Shown here piece by piece: positions 1 to 9,316 of a DNA stretch of 64,000 nt. A program made the translations under genes and the position numbers. The notes under the pieces are model-generated. The model searched no databases, had not been told where the DNA came from, and worked only from the letters and a program-made list of their open reading frames with translations. Source of the DNA: Rhodopirellula sp. SM50. GTDB lineage: Bacteria > Planctomycetota > Planctomycetia > Pirellulales > Pirellulaceae. How positions within the stretch are numbered: position 1 is the first letter of the stretch; every line of letters starts with the position of its first letter. The DNA is taken from positions 18,619 to 82,618 of the forward strand of contig NZ_NTFY01000078.1 in the NCBI RefSeq assembly GCF_002289565.1, read 5' to 3'.

Positions 1-496
1 TTCGACGTGTGCAAATGTCTCTGAAGTACATTCCGACATGGTTCGCCAGTTCTGTCGAGTCTCTCATTTGCCGACTTTTTCCCATCTCGAGATCAAACTT
101 CTCAAGATAGGTTCGCCAGAATTCGACACCATCGGGCACGCATACCCGCAAAACTCCCCCCGTCTTCAGCACTCGATAGCATTCGTGCGTTAGACGTCTC
201 GCATCACCGATTTCAAAATGCTCCCAAAGCTCTCCCGCGTAAATTGCATCCACCGAATTGTCGTCGAATGGCAATCGTTTTCGCAGGTCCAGGATCCTCG
301 TTTTCCGGTTAAACTCTGTCGGTGGGAAGATTCGCAGCTTAGTCAACAAAGAGTCGATTGGAGAGAGTCTTGACGCGAGCTTTGCGCGCATACTGCCATC
401 GACATTAATCCAACCTTCTGGCTGCACCGGCCCGCATCCCAGGTTTAACTTTAGCGAATCCACACTTCGGGTCGGTGATTGTTGATCGGCAGTCAA
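1..496 (-). CDS. SAM-dependent methyltransferase, partial (3' end outside window)
   Basis: The minus strand is open from a TTG at 496, overlapping the stop of the upstream glycosyltransferase, to the window edge. An alternative GTG lies at 463. The translation has a class I methyltransferase start, LNLGCGPVQPEGWINVDGS, which is motif I, and later PFDDNSVDAIYAGELWEHF and a motif resembling RVLKTGGVLRVCVPD. These are the usual SAM-binding and post-motif signatures of small methyltransferases found in glycan clusters. It probably methylates a sugar of the polysaccharide or a nucleotide sugar; the substrate cannot be told. It is the last visible gene of the minus-strand run. Its C-terminus, including the end of the fold, is not in the window, so completeness cannot be judged. 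Confidence 0.8.
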   Translation of the reverse strand, partial: MTADQQSPTRSVDSLKLNLGCGPVQPEGWINVDGSMRAKLASRLSPIDSLLTKLRIFPPTEFNRKTRILDLRKRLPFDDNSVDAIYAGELWEHFEIGDARRLTHECYRVLKTGGVLRVCVPDGVEFWRTYLEKFDLEMGKSRQMRDSTELANHVGMYFRDICTRR

Positions 497-1311
497 TGTT
501 CTTGCAACTCCTGAGCCTTCTTTAGCAAATAGCGGTGAAGCTTCATGCCGTCCCGCGTAAATTCTTTAGGATTTCGCCGCACCGGTTCGATCAATTTTCC
601 GTCGTAGATCGCCAGATCGGGAAGGAAGTCTTCATCGAGCCAGTTGTAGGGTAGCAGATTAAAAATAAAACCTGGCAGATTTAGCCAGCGCAGCGTCCCT
701 TGCTTGATTTGACCAACGACTCGCAGCTTCTGCCTCAATCGCGAGGGCCATCTGACGATGCCAAAATGGTGACAGACAAACCGCTCAGGCGCCACTGTCT
801 GCTCATATTCCAAATCATCTAATCGTACGTTTGACCCGTCTCCCCAGACCCGCATCTCTGGCAAATTTTGATGCACTTGGTATTTGTACTCAGCCCACTT
901 CATTCGCGAGGGGCGAGCATTATAGACACGATAGTTGCCGTAAAAATGAATCCAGTCCAACTGAATGATCGGAAACGTAGTCGTTTCAATTGTCTGGCGC
1001 AGTCGGTCAAATTCCCATTCGGGGATAAATTCGTCCGGATCTAATAGAATACACCAATCCCCCCTGCATCGTTGCCGGGCAATGTTCTTGAAGCCGGCGA
1101 ACCACTCTTCGCCTTGAGGATCTCCCCAATCGGCAGAGAACAGCTTTACTTTTGGCCCTAAGCCCTGCAACGCTTTACGAGTCCCGTCGGTGGAATTGCC
1201 ATCAAAGATGACGAGTTCATCGACCAAGGGCAGATGATGCTTCACCATCTCGACGACATGATAGTCGTAGTAGATCCCGTTTCGAACACAAGTGTAGAGT
1301 GAAAGTTTCAT
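493..1311 (-). CDS. Family 2 glycosyltransferase
   Basis: This 272-residue protein begins with the GT-A strand MKLSLYTCVRNG and has FDGNSTDGT near residue 40 and a DPDEF motif at about 91-95, where GT2 enzymes bind the metal and nucleotide sugar. No membrane segment is evident, so it is likely a cytoplasmic enzyme adding one sugar of the repeat unit. Its length is normal for short GT2 proteins of the 'Glyco_tranf_2_4' kind. ATG at 1311 lies 11 bases after the stop of the secreted protein upstream, and its stop overlaps the start of the methyltransferase, which suggests one operon. Donor and acceptor are unknown. Confidence 0.85.
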   Translation of the reverse strand: MKLSLYTCVRNGIYYDYHVVEMVKHHLPLVDELVIFDGNSTDGTRKALQGLGPKVKLFSADWGDPQGEEWFAGFKNIARQRCRGDWCILLDPDEFIPEWEFDRLRQTIETTTFPIIQLDWIHFYGNYRVYNARPSRMKWAEYKYQVHQNLPEMRVWGDGSNVRLDDLEYEQTVAPERFVCHHFGIVRWPSRLRQKLRVVGQIKQGTLRWLNLPGFIFNLLPYNWLDEDFLPDLAIYDGKLIEPVRRNPKEFTRDGMKLHRYLLKKAQELQEH

Positions 1312-1322
1312 TGGGGGTATCG

Positions 1323-2762
1323 CTACTCAACCAGCTTGTATGCCGCTAGGATGGGGTGCCTTTCGACGTAGTAGCTCCACGATTTCGTGTAAAAAACCCA
1401 GAGTAACTTGGTTTCCTGGTCATAAATGACCGAACGCGCAATCCCCGGAACGCCCTGGCTGTCCAGCTTGTAGAATTTCCCTCGCACCTGATCCGGCTTC
1501 AACTGGCCGTGGGCGACTTTTGTAAAGTCGTCTGGATCGTAGACATAGATCACGTTGCGATGTGTCTGAGAACCACCTTCAGTCTGGTACTCATAGCGAA
1601 GGTCGCCTTTGGAGGCACGCAGAACCCAAATGACACCTTTGTAATCTGGATGATCAAGCCAGGCGGGGTTTCCTCGGATTTCGCCGGTGAAGTAGCCGGT
1701 TTCGCCATCGGGCGAGAAGACCCAAGTCAGGTGCGATTCGTAGTCATTGAAACCGCGTTCGATTTTTTCCTTTGTTGGGAACGGTGGTCCGTCCGCAACA
1801 TCCTTTCCGATTTCGTAGTTCGCGGCGAATCTCATAATCGTCTTGATACTCGATTTGCCCGTTAGCACTGCTGCCGCGGGTCCATAGGACCCACCTTGAC
1901 CGCTTGGGAATCCACCCCTTGCGAGGCAAAGCCGGTGTCCGCTTGCATGTTTGTCAGCCCAGGACTTGGGCGCAAGCATCATTCCACCGCCAAACACCGA
2001 CATCAGGTTATCTGGTAGAGCCGGGGCAAAATCTGACACAACCGTCTTCTGTGGGTACTGAACTGCGGCAATCCACTGCGGCGGATCCGGCGTCGTGTCA
2101 TACCGGCTATAGCAAGAGAGAAACAGCCGTCGCGATTCGTAATCGAACACCATTCCATTAGGTAGATGATAGCCGTTCATCCCCGTTTCATCAAAAAGCT
2201 GGCTTCTGGACCACACCGCTCCATTGGAAAGCATGGGCCATTTGTCCGGTGGGGTGTCGGGAGTACCCATGGGCACGGACAGTACACCCTCAACGACCTG
2301 TTTGCTGTTTTCGTTATTCAGGCACCATGCGTGAATCTTGCCATCGATCGTCGCGATCGTGCCGCCGCCCCACGCGAACCCCGTGGAAGCGGTTGTGGGC
2401 GTATTGAAATGCGGAAATCTGTAGCCTCCGACGAGCCTCATTTTGTCAGGCGAAAATAACGACCGTTCGTCCAATGTCGATAAGGTCCCGATTCCAAGAT
2501 CGGGTTGACGCTCCGGAGAAGCGGCTGACTTAGTTTCTGACGCTGGCTTAGGTCGTGAATCGTCACTCGGTCCCGAGCGATGTTGTTCTGCTTTCCCCTC
2601 AAGCTCCGCGATGCGATCGGAAAGCATTTCGATGCGATCGATTAGCGATTTCAATTCCGTCAGAATTGAACGCTGAATCGGGACCGCCGGCGCCCCCAAT
2701 TCAGCGCCACCTTGGCCGCAGCAAGTCGCAGTGAATCCTAGCCAGAAGATGAACGTGCGCAT
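1323..2762 (-). CDS. Secreted protein of unknown function in the glycan operon
   Basis: I use ATG 2762 because it gives a signal peptide, MRTFIFWLGFTATCCG, and because it overlaps the ligase stop as TGATG; a longer ORF reaching 2801 would hide this. After the signal comes a short predicted coiled coil (LKSLIDRIEMLSDRIAELEG), a charged Ser/Pro linker, then roughly 370 residues rich in aromatic and Gly residues with recurring strand-like stretches (for example WVFSPDGETGYFTGEI). This suggests a beta-rich, perhaps propeller-like, fold. I do not recognise the family. Its place between the ligase and a glycosyltransferase suggests an exported accessory of the polysaccharide, but nothing catalytic can be named. 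Confidence 0.7.
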   Translation of the reverse strand: MRTFIFWLGFTATCCGQGGAELGAPAVPIQRSILTELKSLIDRIEMLSDRIAELEGKAEQHRSGPSDDSRPKPASETKSAASPERQPDLGIGTLSTLDERSLFSPDKMRLVGGYRFPHFNTPTTASTGFAWGGGTIATIDGKIHAWCLNNENSKQVVEGVLSVPMGTPDTPPDKWPMLSNGAVWSRSQLFDETGMNGYHLPNGMVFDYESRRLFLSCYSRYDTTPDPPQWIAAVQYPQKTVVSDFAPALPDNLMSVFGGGMMLAPKSWADKHASGHRLCLARGGFPSGQGGSYGPAAAVLTGKSSIKTIMRFAANYEIGKDVADGPPFPTKEKIERGFNDYESHLTWVFSPDGETGYFTGEIRGNPAWLDHPDYKGVIWVLRASKGDLRYEYQTEGGSQTHRNVIYVYDPDDFTKVAHGQLKPDQVRGKFYKLDSQGVPGIARSVIYDQETKLLWVFYTKSWSYYVERHPILAAYKLVE

Positions 2763-4036
2763 CAGGATCCCCTTGAAACGATTGGAAAGCCGGTACCACA
2801 TGCGGCGGCACTCCCCGCCGAGAGGGCGATCAAGACATACATGCTTTCAACCATCGCGCCACTGGCAAACAGACTCGCTAGGAAGTATCCCGGCAGGCAG
2901 ATTGCAAGTGCGAATAACGGGAGCAATTCCTCGTCGCTTGCTTTGTTGCGATGACGACGGTACGCCCGAAAGCAAATCCACCAGGGGACAACGTAGTACG
3001 TCAGGTAACAGAATAACGCAGGAATCCCACAACCGGCGCTGACCTCGAGGAATAAATTGTGAGGAGCCTTGTATCGAACATGGGAAAACTCATACGCGTA
3101 TTTTGGGATCACGGCCTGCACCGCATAGGGGCCCACGCCCAGCATTGGGTAGTCGCGCGTGATCTCGTAACCAGCCTTCCAAAGCGTTATCCGACTCTCC
3201 GCTGAAGAATCACGATTTTCGCTCGATTCAAACGTGGACATAAACTCCCTGACCACGGATGGGCCGGCCAGTGCCGCCCCAATCAAGACTGCTGCGGTAG
3301 TCCCTAGCACCGTGTAGCGGTTTTTAGGCATCAGCCAGATGGCGGTCGCCAAGATGAGAATCGTTCCCAACATTGTTCCCCGCGACTCCATCAACATCAT
3401 TTGGTGGACTTGAAGCACCAGGATCACTGCCGCTGGCACTCTAGCGCGCCACTGTTTTGAAAAGACGCACAACGCAATTGACCCCGCAATTGCGGGCACG
3501 GTGAAGACGGAATAGACATTGCTGTCGCCCTTCAGTCCCCAAGCCCGTTCGACAAAACGACAGACCCCTGTCGCAAAATAGTCTTCGTTGATTTGGTACG
3601 CGTTGTAGCCGTTGCTGATGACGATCACCCAAAGTAGACCAATCGCCTTCTGTGGCGAGTCCACCACACGTATCGTTACCAACGTCATCACGATCATCTT
3701 GGTGACCGTATCCATAAAGGTCGCCGTGGGACCTGGAGCTACCGTTTGCTGCGCTGAAACGTATGCAATGGCCAGAAAAGCGACCAACCCGCCGACGCTG
3801 AGCGCAAGCCAACCACGGAAGCGATTTCCAGATAGGCCGGTCAGTAACACGCCAATCAAAACGGAAAGACCGATATACTTTTGGTAGCCGAGTCCGGGCG
3901 GAATACTCCATCTCCATGTCCATTCCGGTTGCAAAAAGACGAAGGCGTAAAATCCAAGCAGCCCCCAATACGGCCGAAGAAGCCCCGCGATGACGGAGGC
4001 AGCGAAAATCGCGGTGACAAAAATATATCCGAGCAT
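2762..4036 (-). CDS. O-antigen ligase / exosortase-associated O-glycosylation ligase family membrane protein
   Basis: This is a 424-residue polytopic protein with about ten hydrophobic segments, starting MLGYIFVTAIFAASVIAGLL and followed by GFYAFVFLQPEW. A large periplasmic loop after residue 280 contains LWKAGYEITRDYPMLGVGPY and YKAPHNLFLEV, the Wzy_C signature of O-antigen ligases and polymerases with its conserved G-G-P and H-N-x-x-L-E positions. The N-terminus with QPEW resembles ligases I know from exosortase clusters (TIGR03097 type, from memory). It would transfer or polymerise lipid-linked glycan on the periplasmic side. It could be a polymerase rather than a ligase; sequence alone does not separate these. 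ATG 4036 follows the GT4 stop by 68 bases. Confidence 0.85.
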   Translation of the reverse strand: MLGYIFVTAIFAASVIAGLLRPYWGLLGFYAFVFLQPEWTWRWSIPPGLGYQKYIGLSVLIGVLLTGLSGNRFRGWLALSVGGLVAFLAIAYVSAQQTVAPGPTATFMDTVTKMIVMTLVTIRVVDSPQKAIGLLWVIVISNGYNAYQINEDYFATGVCRFVERAWGLKGDSNVYSVFTVPAIAGSIALCVFSKQWRARVPAAVILVLQVHQMMLMESRGTMLGTILILATAIWLMPKNRYTVLGTTAAVLIGAALAGPSVVREFMSTFESSENRDSSAESRITLWKAGYEITRDYPMLGVGPYAVQAVIPKYAYEFSHVRYKAPHNLFLEVSAGCGIPALFCYLTYYVVPWWICFRAYRRHRNKASDEELLPLFALAICLPGYFLASLFASGAMVESMYVLIALSAGSAAACGTGFPIVSRGS

Positions 4037-4104
4037 TTTACCTACAATTCAGAACGGTGCGTCGCCGGAACAATTTTGCTGCCGTCGCCGGTTGAACACT
4101 TCAT

Positions 4105-5310
4105 TTATTGCGAGCCAATCGAACGAAAGGCCTCATGGGCCTGTCGTGCCAAGCTGGGCCAGGCAAATCGCTCCACGACGTGCTGACGTCCAGCCTGTCC
4201 CATTTGTGCAAGCCGTGTGCGGTCCCCGGCGAGCGACCTGATCGTCTTTGTTAGCTGCTGCGTTGTATTGCAATCGATCACATTCCCAGACAGGCCCACC
4301 CGCATCGTGTCGATTGTACCGCCACTCGCACCCGCGATCACTGGCTTTCCGCAGGCTTGAGCCTCCAGCAGCACCATGCCGAACCCTTCGACGTCACGGC
4401 CGATCGTGCGATTGGCAAGCACGAACAGATCGCAGTGTTGGTAATATTGGCGGAGTGCCAAAGCGTCAATTTCCCCCACGAATTCGACATGCTTGGCAAC
4501 TTCCAGGCTGTCCGCAAGTCGCTCGAGCGACGCACGCTCCTCTCCTCCACCGACGATCACGTAATGCAGGTTAGGCAGTTCGTGGATCAACTCAGACAAT
4601 GCACGAATCACGGTGTCATGCCCTTTCCGTGCTTGCAGTCGCCCGACCGTCATCAGCACCGTCTTGTCTGTCCAGCTTTTCGGCCGCCCGTGATCGCCCT
4701 CCGCTGGTACAAAGTAATCGGTGTCGACCCCCGGGTGCATCAGGATGATCTTCTCGGCCGGGATCGACCAATCGCTGAGTAACAGCTGACGCGTGAATGA
4801 CGAATTCGCGACGATGGCGGATGCGTGTTTGAGCACATTCTGTGTCAATAGCTTCAATTCGCGACTCGACATCGCTACGTTGACGTCTTCGCCGTGAACG
4901 TAGCACAAGTAGGGAATCCCGTCGGTGAATTTGACGGATCTTGCCACAAGACCTTCGGAGAGTGGGCGCGACGCGTGAATGAGCTTCACCTGTCGGCGTC
5001 GAACAAGCCGTCGAATCAAGCGGATCTGTCGTGAATAGTGTCCCAAGCTATTGAATCGCGAAATCCCTCGGAATGGCATCGCGAGATTCAGACGCTCGAT
5101 CTGCTGAGGATACTCTGCATCGCGCGGGTCATCGCCTTGCGAATTCCCGACCGCCATCAAGTAGCTACCAACCGTCTGGCGTTTATAAATCTCCCACAGC
5201 CAATTGCCACTGCCGCCTTTCTGTGGCGGAAAGACTTCGCTGAGCACCATCGTGACTTGCCGATTCGTCGCGGTGGCAGGGGATGATGGTGACGATGTAG
5301 AGTTCAACAA
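4105..5310 (-). CDS. Family 4 glycosyltransferase
   Basis: The reading frame is open to a GTG at 5376, inside the carbamoyltransferase gene, but the GT-B fold starts at QVTMVLSEVFPPQKGGSGNW, with the glycine-rich acceptor loop. TTG 5310, 4 bases after the upstream stop, is the most economical start; ATG 5250 would cut the first strand. The C-terminal half has VLMTVGRLQARKGHDTVI, the donor-binding helix, and EGFGMVLLEAQACGKPVIAG, the E-x7-E motif of retaining GT4 enzymes. It is probably cytoplasmic and membrane-associated, and adds a sugar to the growing lipid-linked unit. Sugar specificity is unknown. Confidence 0.85.
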   Translation of the reverse strand: MLNSTSSPSSPATATNRQVTMVLSEVFPPQKGGSGNWLWEIYKRQTVGSYLMAVGNSQGDDPRDAEYPQQIERLNLAMPFRGISRFNSLGHYSRQIRLIRRLVRRRQVKLIHASRPLSEGLVARSVKFTDGIPYLCYVHGEDVNVAMSSRELKLLTQNVLKHASAIVANSSFTRQLLLSDWSIPAEKIILMHPGVDTDYFVPAEGDHGRPKSWTDKTVLMTVGRLQARKGHDTVIRALSELIHELPNLHYVIVGGGEERASLERLADSLEVAKHVEFVGEIDALALRQYYQHCDLFVLANRTIGRDVEGFGMVLLEAQACGKPVIAGASGGTIDTMRVGLSGNVIDCNTTQQLTKTIRSLAGDRTRLAQMGQAGRQHVVERFAWPSLARQAHEAFRSIGSQ

Positions 5311-5314
5311 TGGC

Positions 5315-7216
5315 TCACGAACTGATAGAGGGTGCCGCGTGGATCGCCTTCGCCTTCGCCTTCCCACTGCGGTCACGTCCGCTGGGATGAGGAATGAGAA
5401 ACTGCCCGGCGGCCAAGTAGTCGATATTTCCTAGCACGAAGGCTCGCACCGCGTCGGCGGGCGAGCCAACGATCGGTTCCTCGTGCATGTTGAAGCTCGT
5501 GTTGATCAGGACTGAAATCCCCGTCATCGCTTCGTAGTGCTGCAGAATCTTGTGGAAGCTTGGGTTGGACTCCGGCGTCACCAACTGAGGCCTGGCCGTT
5601 CCATCGACATGCACCGCGGCCGGACTTTGCCGTATCATTTCGTCGGTGCAATCAAACGTAATCGTCATGAACTCGGATGTTTTCGCAACACCCTGCTGCA
5701 TGCCCTTGAACAATTTTGGTGCGGCCTCGGCCAGTGCCGCTGGGGCAAACGGCATGAATTCCGTTCGCCCCAGTTGGTCATTGAGCCACTGATTGACTTC
5801 GGGATCTTTGGCCGGATACAGGATCGAACGATTCCCAAGCGCTCTGGGACCATATTCCATCCGTCCGTTGAATCGAGCGACGATTCCGTCGTTTGCCAAG
5901 ACCTCCGCGACGCGTCGTTCCAGGTCGTCGCCGCACTCTTCATAGTCGAGCCCCTCGGCCTGCAACGCCATCCGAATCTCGTCATCGCTGTAGTCTGGCC
6001 CCAGGTAGGCGTCGGCCAGTGGCTTTCCTTTGGCGGTCTCGTGCCCAAAGGCTAGCATTGCGGCACCGCTGGCACAGCCGCCGTCGCCCATATTGGGATA
6101 GACAAACGCACTTTGGACACCATCGATTTCGAAGATCCGCTGATTCAGCTTGACATTCGCATGCACGCCTCCCGACATGACGACGCGTTTCAAGCCCGTT
6201 TCCTTCAGCCAATATCGGGCGCTTTCGCAGGCCACAAGCTCAAGCACGTTTTGGTACGCCGCGGCCACATCGCGTTTGGCGAAACGGAGCGCCATCGCGC
6301 GAGTGATCAAATAGTTCTGCGCGGCCAGGATACGAATGTCACCGTTGTCTGTCTCAAACCGATGAAGCAACAGATCGCGTAGCAACTCGGGTCGGCCGTA
6401 GGCCGCCAAACCCACAATTTTCCCCTCGTGACGACTCGGACGGAAACCGAGCGCGCTGGTCACTTGCTCGTAGAAGATTCCGAGGGAGTAGGGGAATTGA
6501 TAGCGGTGCAGGTTCTCAATTCCGTCCTCGCCGGCTCGATAGACGCCGCCGCAACAGCCAGATCCATATCCGTCCAAGACGAGCACGAGCGCATCGTCGA
6601 AACCCGATGCATAAAATGAATTCGCTGCATGCGTATCGTGATGCTGGAAGCGTTGCAGTTTTCCCCGCAACCCGTAGCCGTCCAGTTCTCGTTCCAATTC
6701 GTCCGACCACTTTTTGTGGTCCGCAATCGCGTTGGTGACCCATTCGCGATAGTACTTTCGGTGCGCCCGTTGGTCGAGCGTTGGGTGGCTCGCAGTGGCT
6801 TGGTAGATTGCCCGTTTCCACCACGCCTTGGGCGGCATGAACTCGTCGCTCGCGTCATCCAGCCCCGGTATCCTGACGGACTGGTCCAATTGGTAATCCG
6901 TGTCACTCAGTTCGCGATAGGTCGCTGCGGAAGCGGCAAGTTTGTCGGCGGATTGAAATTTGGCATCGGCGGCCTGAGCGGCGCGAATCAACCGCGCTTC
7001 TTCGTCACCGTCAAAGAACGCGTAGGCGACCTTGTCGATGCTGTCGGGTGTCCATCCGGTTCGCTCAAACCCCAGCTTCAGTGCCAGGTGCGGAAATCCG
7101 CTTTGCAGCTTCACGCGACTGAGTCGTTCTTCGCCACAGGCAAATACAATCCGGCCATCCTCCATAAAGGAGACCGTGGAGTCCTTGTCGAGAGGACTAA
7201 TTCCGAGAATTCGCAT
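5315..7216 (-). CDS. Carbamoyltransferase (NodU/CmcH family)
   Basis: This is a full-length 633-residue member. The N-terminal Kae1-like ATPase domain starts MRILGISPLDKDSTVSFMED and has FQHHDTHAANSFYASGF at about 190, where histidines bind the metal, then LVLDGYGSG. The C-terminal domain has GRMEYGPRALGNRSIL and LINTSFNMHEEP, both diagnostic. Enzymes of this family make carbamoyl-adenylate from carbamoyl phosphate and ATP and transfer the carbamoyl group to a hydroxyl, in NodU to a Nod-factor sugar. In this operon an O-carbamoylated sugar in the exported glycan is the natural inference. Its 5' end overlaps the deacetylase gene by 20 bases, so both are probably co-translated. Confidence 0.93.
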   Translation of the reverse strand: MRILGISPLDKDSTVSFMEDGRIVFACGEERLSRVKLQSGFPHLALKLGFERTGWTPDSIDKVAYAFFDGDEEARLIRAAQAADAKFQSADKLAASAATYRELSDTDYQLDQSVRIPGLDDASDEFMPPKAWWKRAIYQATASHPTLDQRAHRKYYREWVTNAIADHKKWSDELERELDGYGLRGKLQRFQHHDTHAANSFYASGFDDALVLVLDGYGSGCCGGVYRAGEDGIENLHRYQFPYSLGIFYEQVTSALGFRPSRHEGKIVGLAAYGRPELLRDLLLHRFETDNGDIRILAAQNYLITRAMALRFAKRDVAAAYQNVLELVACESARYWLKETGLKRVVMSGGVHANVKLNQRIFEIDGVQSAFVYPNMGDGGCASGAAMLAFGHETAKGKPLADAYLGPDYSDDEIRMALQAEGLDYEECGDDLERRVAEVLANDGIVARFNGRMEYGPRALGNRSILYPAKDPEVNQWLNDQLGRTEFMPFAPAALAEAAPKLFKGMQQGVAKTSEFMTITFDCTDEMIRQSPAAVHVDGTARPQLVTPESNPSFHKILQHYEAMTGISVLINTSFNMHEEPIVGSPADAVRAFVLGNIDYLAAGQFLIPHPSGRDRSGKAKAKAIHAAPSISS

Positions 7217-8186
7217 GGTATTGCATCTCTAATTTTTCAGCGACGGCGGTGACTGTCGCGGGCGTAAATTCGGACCAAGTGCTAAGCAACGACAGGACGG
7301 TTTCAAGGCGTTGATAGAGCCTGCCGAGATCTACTTCCGATTTCGTGTACGAGTTCAGCCCGGCGACGAGGGACGAACTGTGCATCGTAAAATTGATGCA
7401 CGGCAGCTGCATCGGTCGCAGGACCGACAACAGTTTGGGCATGGACTCGCCCATCGGATGCTCCAGGTTCAACCACACGCGTTGCAAAAGCAGGCGTTCG
7501 GCAATTCCGACGCACCGTAGATGGCGCAGCGGAGGACGCGCGCCCCATTCGTAGAATTTCTGCCAGAAAGCCCAGGGCTGTTTCGTGAATGCAAGGGTCA
7601 GAGGGATTTCCCAGAGGCCGGGTTTGCCCGGAGCGATTTCGCGACGGCGGGGCGTAAGATCGCGAGATCGAAAGTCGGGAGCGCCATCGTCGGGCCATGT
7701 GGTGAACGGCAAGATCGAGGCATCGGCGATACATCCGTGGGCATACAGGTGATCTTGAATCCAATCGCAGGTTGAATAGCGGCCCCCGCGAAAACTGGTC
7801 GGTGACAGGCCGTGCTCTGCGAAGATCTCCAAAACCGTGTTCAGTTTGGTGATCGCGACTGCCTGAGGCAGGTTATGTAAATAACTCTCGCGAACGGAAA
7901 CTTCGTTCGAATCGGCAAGCGGCGGCGTGTTCCAGGGATGAATATGAAACCCGATCTCAACATTCGGATGCGAGGCGAGCTTTTTGATGACGCCCGCGGC
8001 GTTGTGGTCAGCGAGGACAGTATGATTGACGAAGTACGTGACTTTCGCGTCGTACTTGTCGCATGCCTCCTGGAACTGGGGCAACGCCTGAATGTTGCTG
8101 ACCGAGCGAGACTCGGTGGGGTACCCAGAGGACCAATCCCATTCCTCTTCGGTGTCGACCGTGATGGTGTATTGCGTTTCGTGCAT
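7197..8186 (-). CDS. Polysaccharide deacetylase family protein
   Basis: ATG 8186 overlaps the upstream GT4 stop as TGATG; the preceding TTG adds one residue and is less likely. The 329-residue protein starts HETQYTITVDTEEEWDW, where the Asp pair of the NodB fold is expected, and continues with AKVTYFVNHTVLA and IGFHIHPWNTPP. The His-x3-His zinc motif is replaced by HIHPWN, a variant seen in glycan-cluster members. It has no signal peptide, so it probably acts on a cytoplasmic or lipid-linked acetylated sugar, or its acetyl-removal activity may have been altered. It is one of two deacetylase-like genes in the window; the other, at 37057, is the exosortase-associated type. Confidence 0.8.
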   Translation of the reverse strand: MHETQYTITVDTEEEWDWSSGYPTESRSVSNIQALPQFQEACDKYDAKVTYFVNHTVLADHNAAGVIKKLASHPNVEIGFHIHPWNTPPLADSNEVSVRESYLHNLPQAVAITKLNTVLEIFAEHGLSPTSFRGGRYSTCDWIQDHLYAHGCIADASILPFTTWPDDGAPDFRSRDLTPRRREIAPGKPGLWEIPLTLAFTKQPWAFWQKFYEWGARPPLRHLRCVGIAERLLLQRVWLNLEHPMGESMPKLLSVLRPMQLPCINFTMHSSSLVAGLNSYTKSEVDLGRLYQRLETVLSLLSTWSEFTPATVTAVAEKLEMQYHANSRN

Positions 8187-9316
8187 CAAATTGAAATGAG
8201 TTTCTGGTAGACGTTGCTGACACGGTCTACAAATTGACCTTCGGAAAACCGATCTTCAACCCAGGCTCGTCCCTTTCGCCCCATTTCTCGGCGGACCGAA
8301 TCATTACGAAGAAGCTGCAAGGCGCGGTCCGCGTATTCTTGGTCGTCATCTTGCGTCACCAGAAAACCCGTTTGGCCATCGTCGACCACTTCATCTAGGG
8401 GACGCATGTTAGTTGTCAGCACAGGAACTTCACAGGCCTGAGCCTCCGCGACAACCAACCCAAAACCCTCTTCCTCGCTCGGGAGCACAAAGAGGTCACT
8501 GGCAGCCAGTATGTCTCGCGCCTGCTGGTCGGAAACCCGCCCCCAAAGACGAACGTTTTGGGTCAGTTGAAGTTCGCCAATCGTGTCATGTAGTGTCTCA
8601 ACATAGGGCCTATCTCGCTCGCGGTGATCGCCAACGATATGAAACTGGGCCGAGGGGAATTCGCCGACAACTCGACCGGCCATCCTCAAGAAACACGCGT
8701 GTCCCTTGTGCGGGGCGACCGTACCCAAAATACAAATATGTCGACAATTCGGATCGATCCCCAACGCGGATCGCAACTGGGACTGACAGTGGTGCGGGCG
8801 AAACCACTCGGTATCGATCGGATTCCAGATCACTTCGACCCGCGATGCATCGACATCGCTAGGAAGGCAACGGACCACCTCATCCCGGATGAACGCGCTG
8901 GGTGTGATGATGGAGTCGGGGGGAACCCGCAGCATCCATTTCAAAGTGCCTGAATTGAAACCGGGGTGATGGATATGACAGACTTTCCGCAGTCCGGCAC
9001 AGCCTCGGGCAGCGAGCGGATAAGGATATTCATTGGAGTGTAGCAACGAAGCCCCCTGCACGACGCGTTTGGCCAATAGTCGCACGACATTCAACGCCGC
9101 TTGCGGTACTGTCATTTGGTGGCCGCGGCAATCGATCCGTGTGAAGGGGATTTCGCTCGATACTAGTTCCTGTTCAAAGGGGCCGGCTTCGGGGATCACA
9201 GCATAGGGGCGGTAACGATCTCGATCCAAACGATTGATCAGCCGCAACAAGACCTTGTTTCCGCCGCCCACTTCGGCATTCGAGAACACATAGAAGATTG
9301 TCTTCTGCTTGGTCAA
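8186..9316 (-). CDS. Family 4 glycosyltransferase
   Basis: 376 residues in a GT-B fold. KQKTIFYVFSNAEVGGGNKVL forms the N-terminal acceptor-binding start, HICILGTVAPHKGHACFL the donor-domain start, and EEGFGLVVAEAQACEVPVLT the E-x7-E motif. The only start that keeps the whole first strand is TTG 9316, which overlaps the stop of the upstream GT4 as TTGA. Such overlaps recur along this operon and imply translational coupling. It most likely elongates the lipid-linked saccharide in the cytoplasm; donor and linkage are unknown. Confidence 0.87.
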   Translation of the reverse strand: MTKQKTIFYVFSNAEVGGGNKVLLRLINRLDRDRYRPYAVIPEAGPFEQELVSSEIPFTRIDCRGHQMTVPQAALNVVRLLAKRVVQGASLLHSNEYPYPLAARGCAGLRKVCHIHHPGFNSGTLKWMLRVPPDSIITPSAFIRDEVVRCLPSDVDASRVEVIWNPIDTEWFRPHHCQSQLRSALGIDPNCRHICILGTVAPHKGHACFLRMAGRVVGEFPSAQFHIVGDHRERDRPYVETLHDTIGELQLTQNVRLWGRVSDQQARDILAASDLFVLPSEEEGFGLVVAEAQACEVPVLTTNMRPLDEVVDDGQTGFLVTQDDDQEYADRALQLLRNDSVRREMGRKGRAWVEDRFSEGQFVDRVSNVYQKLISI

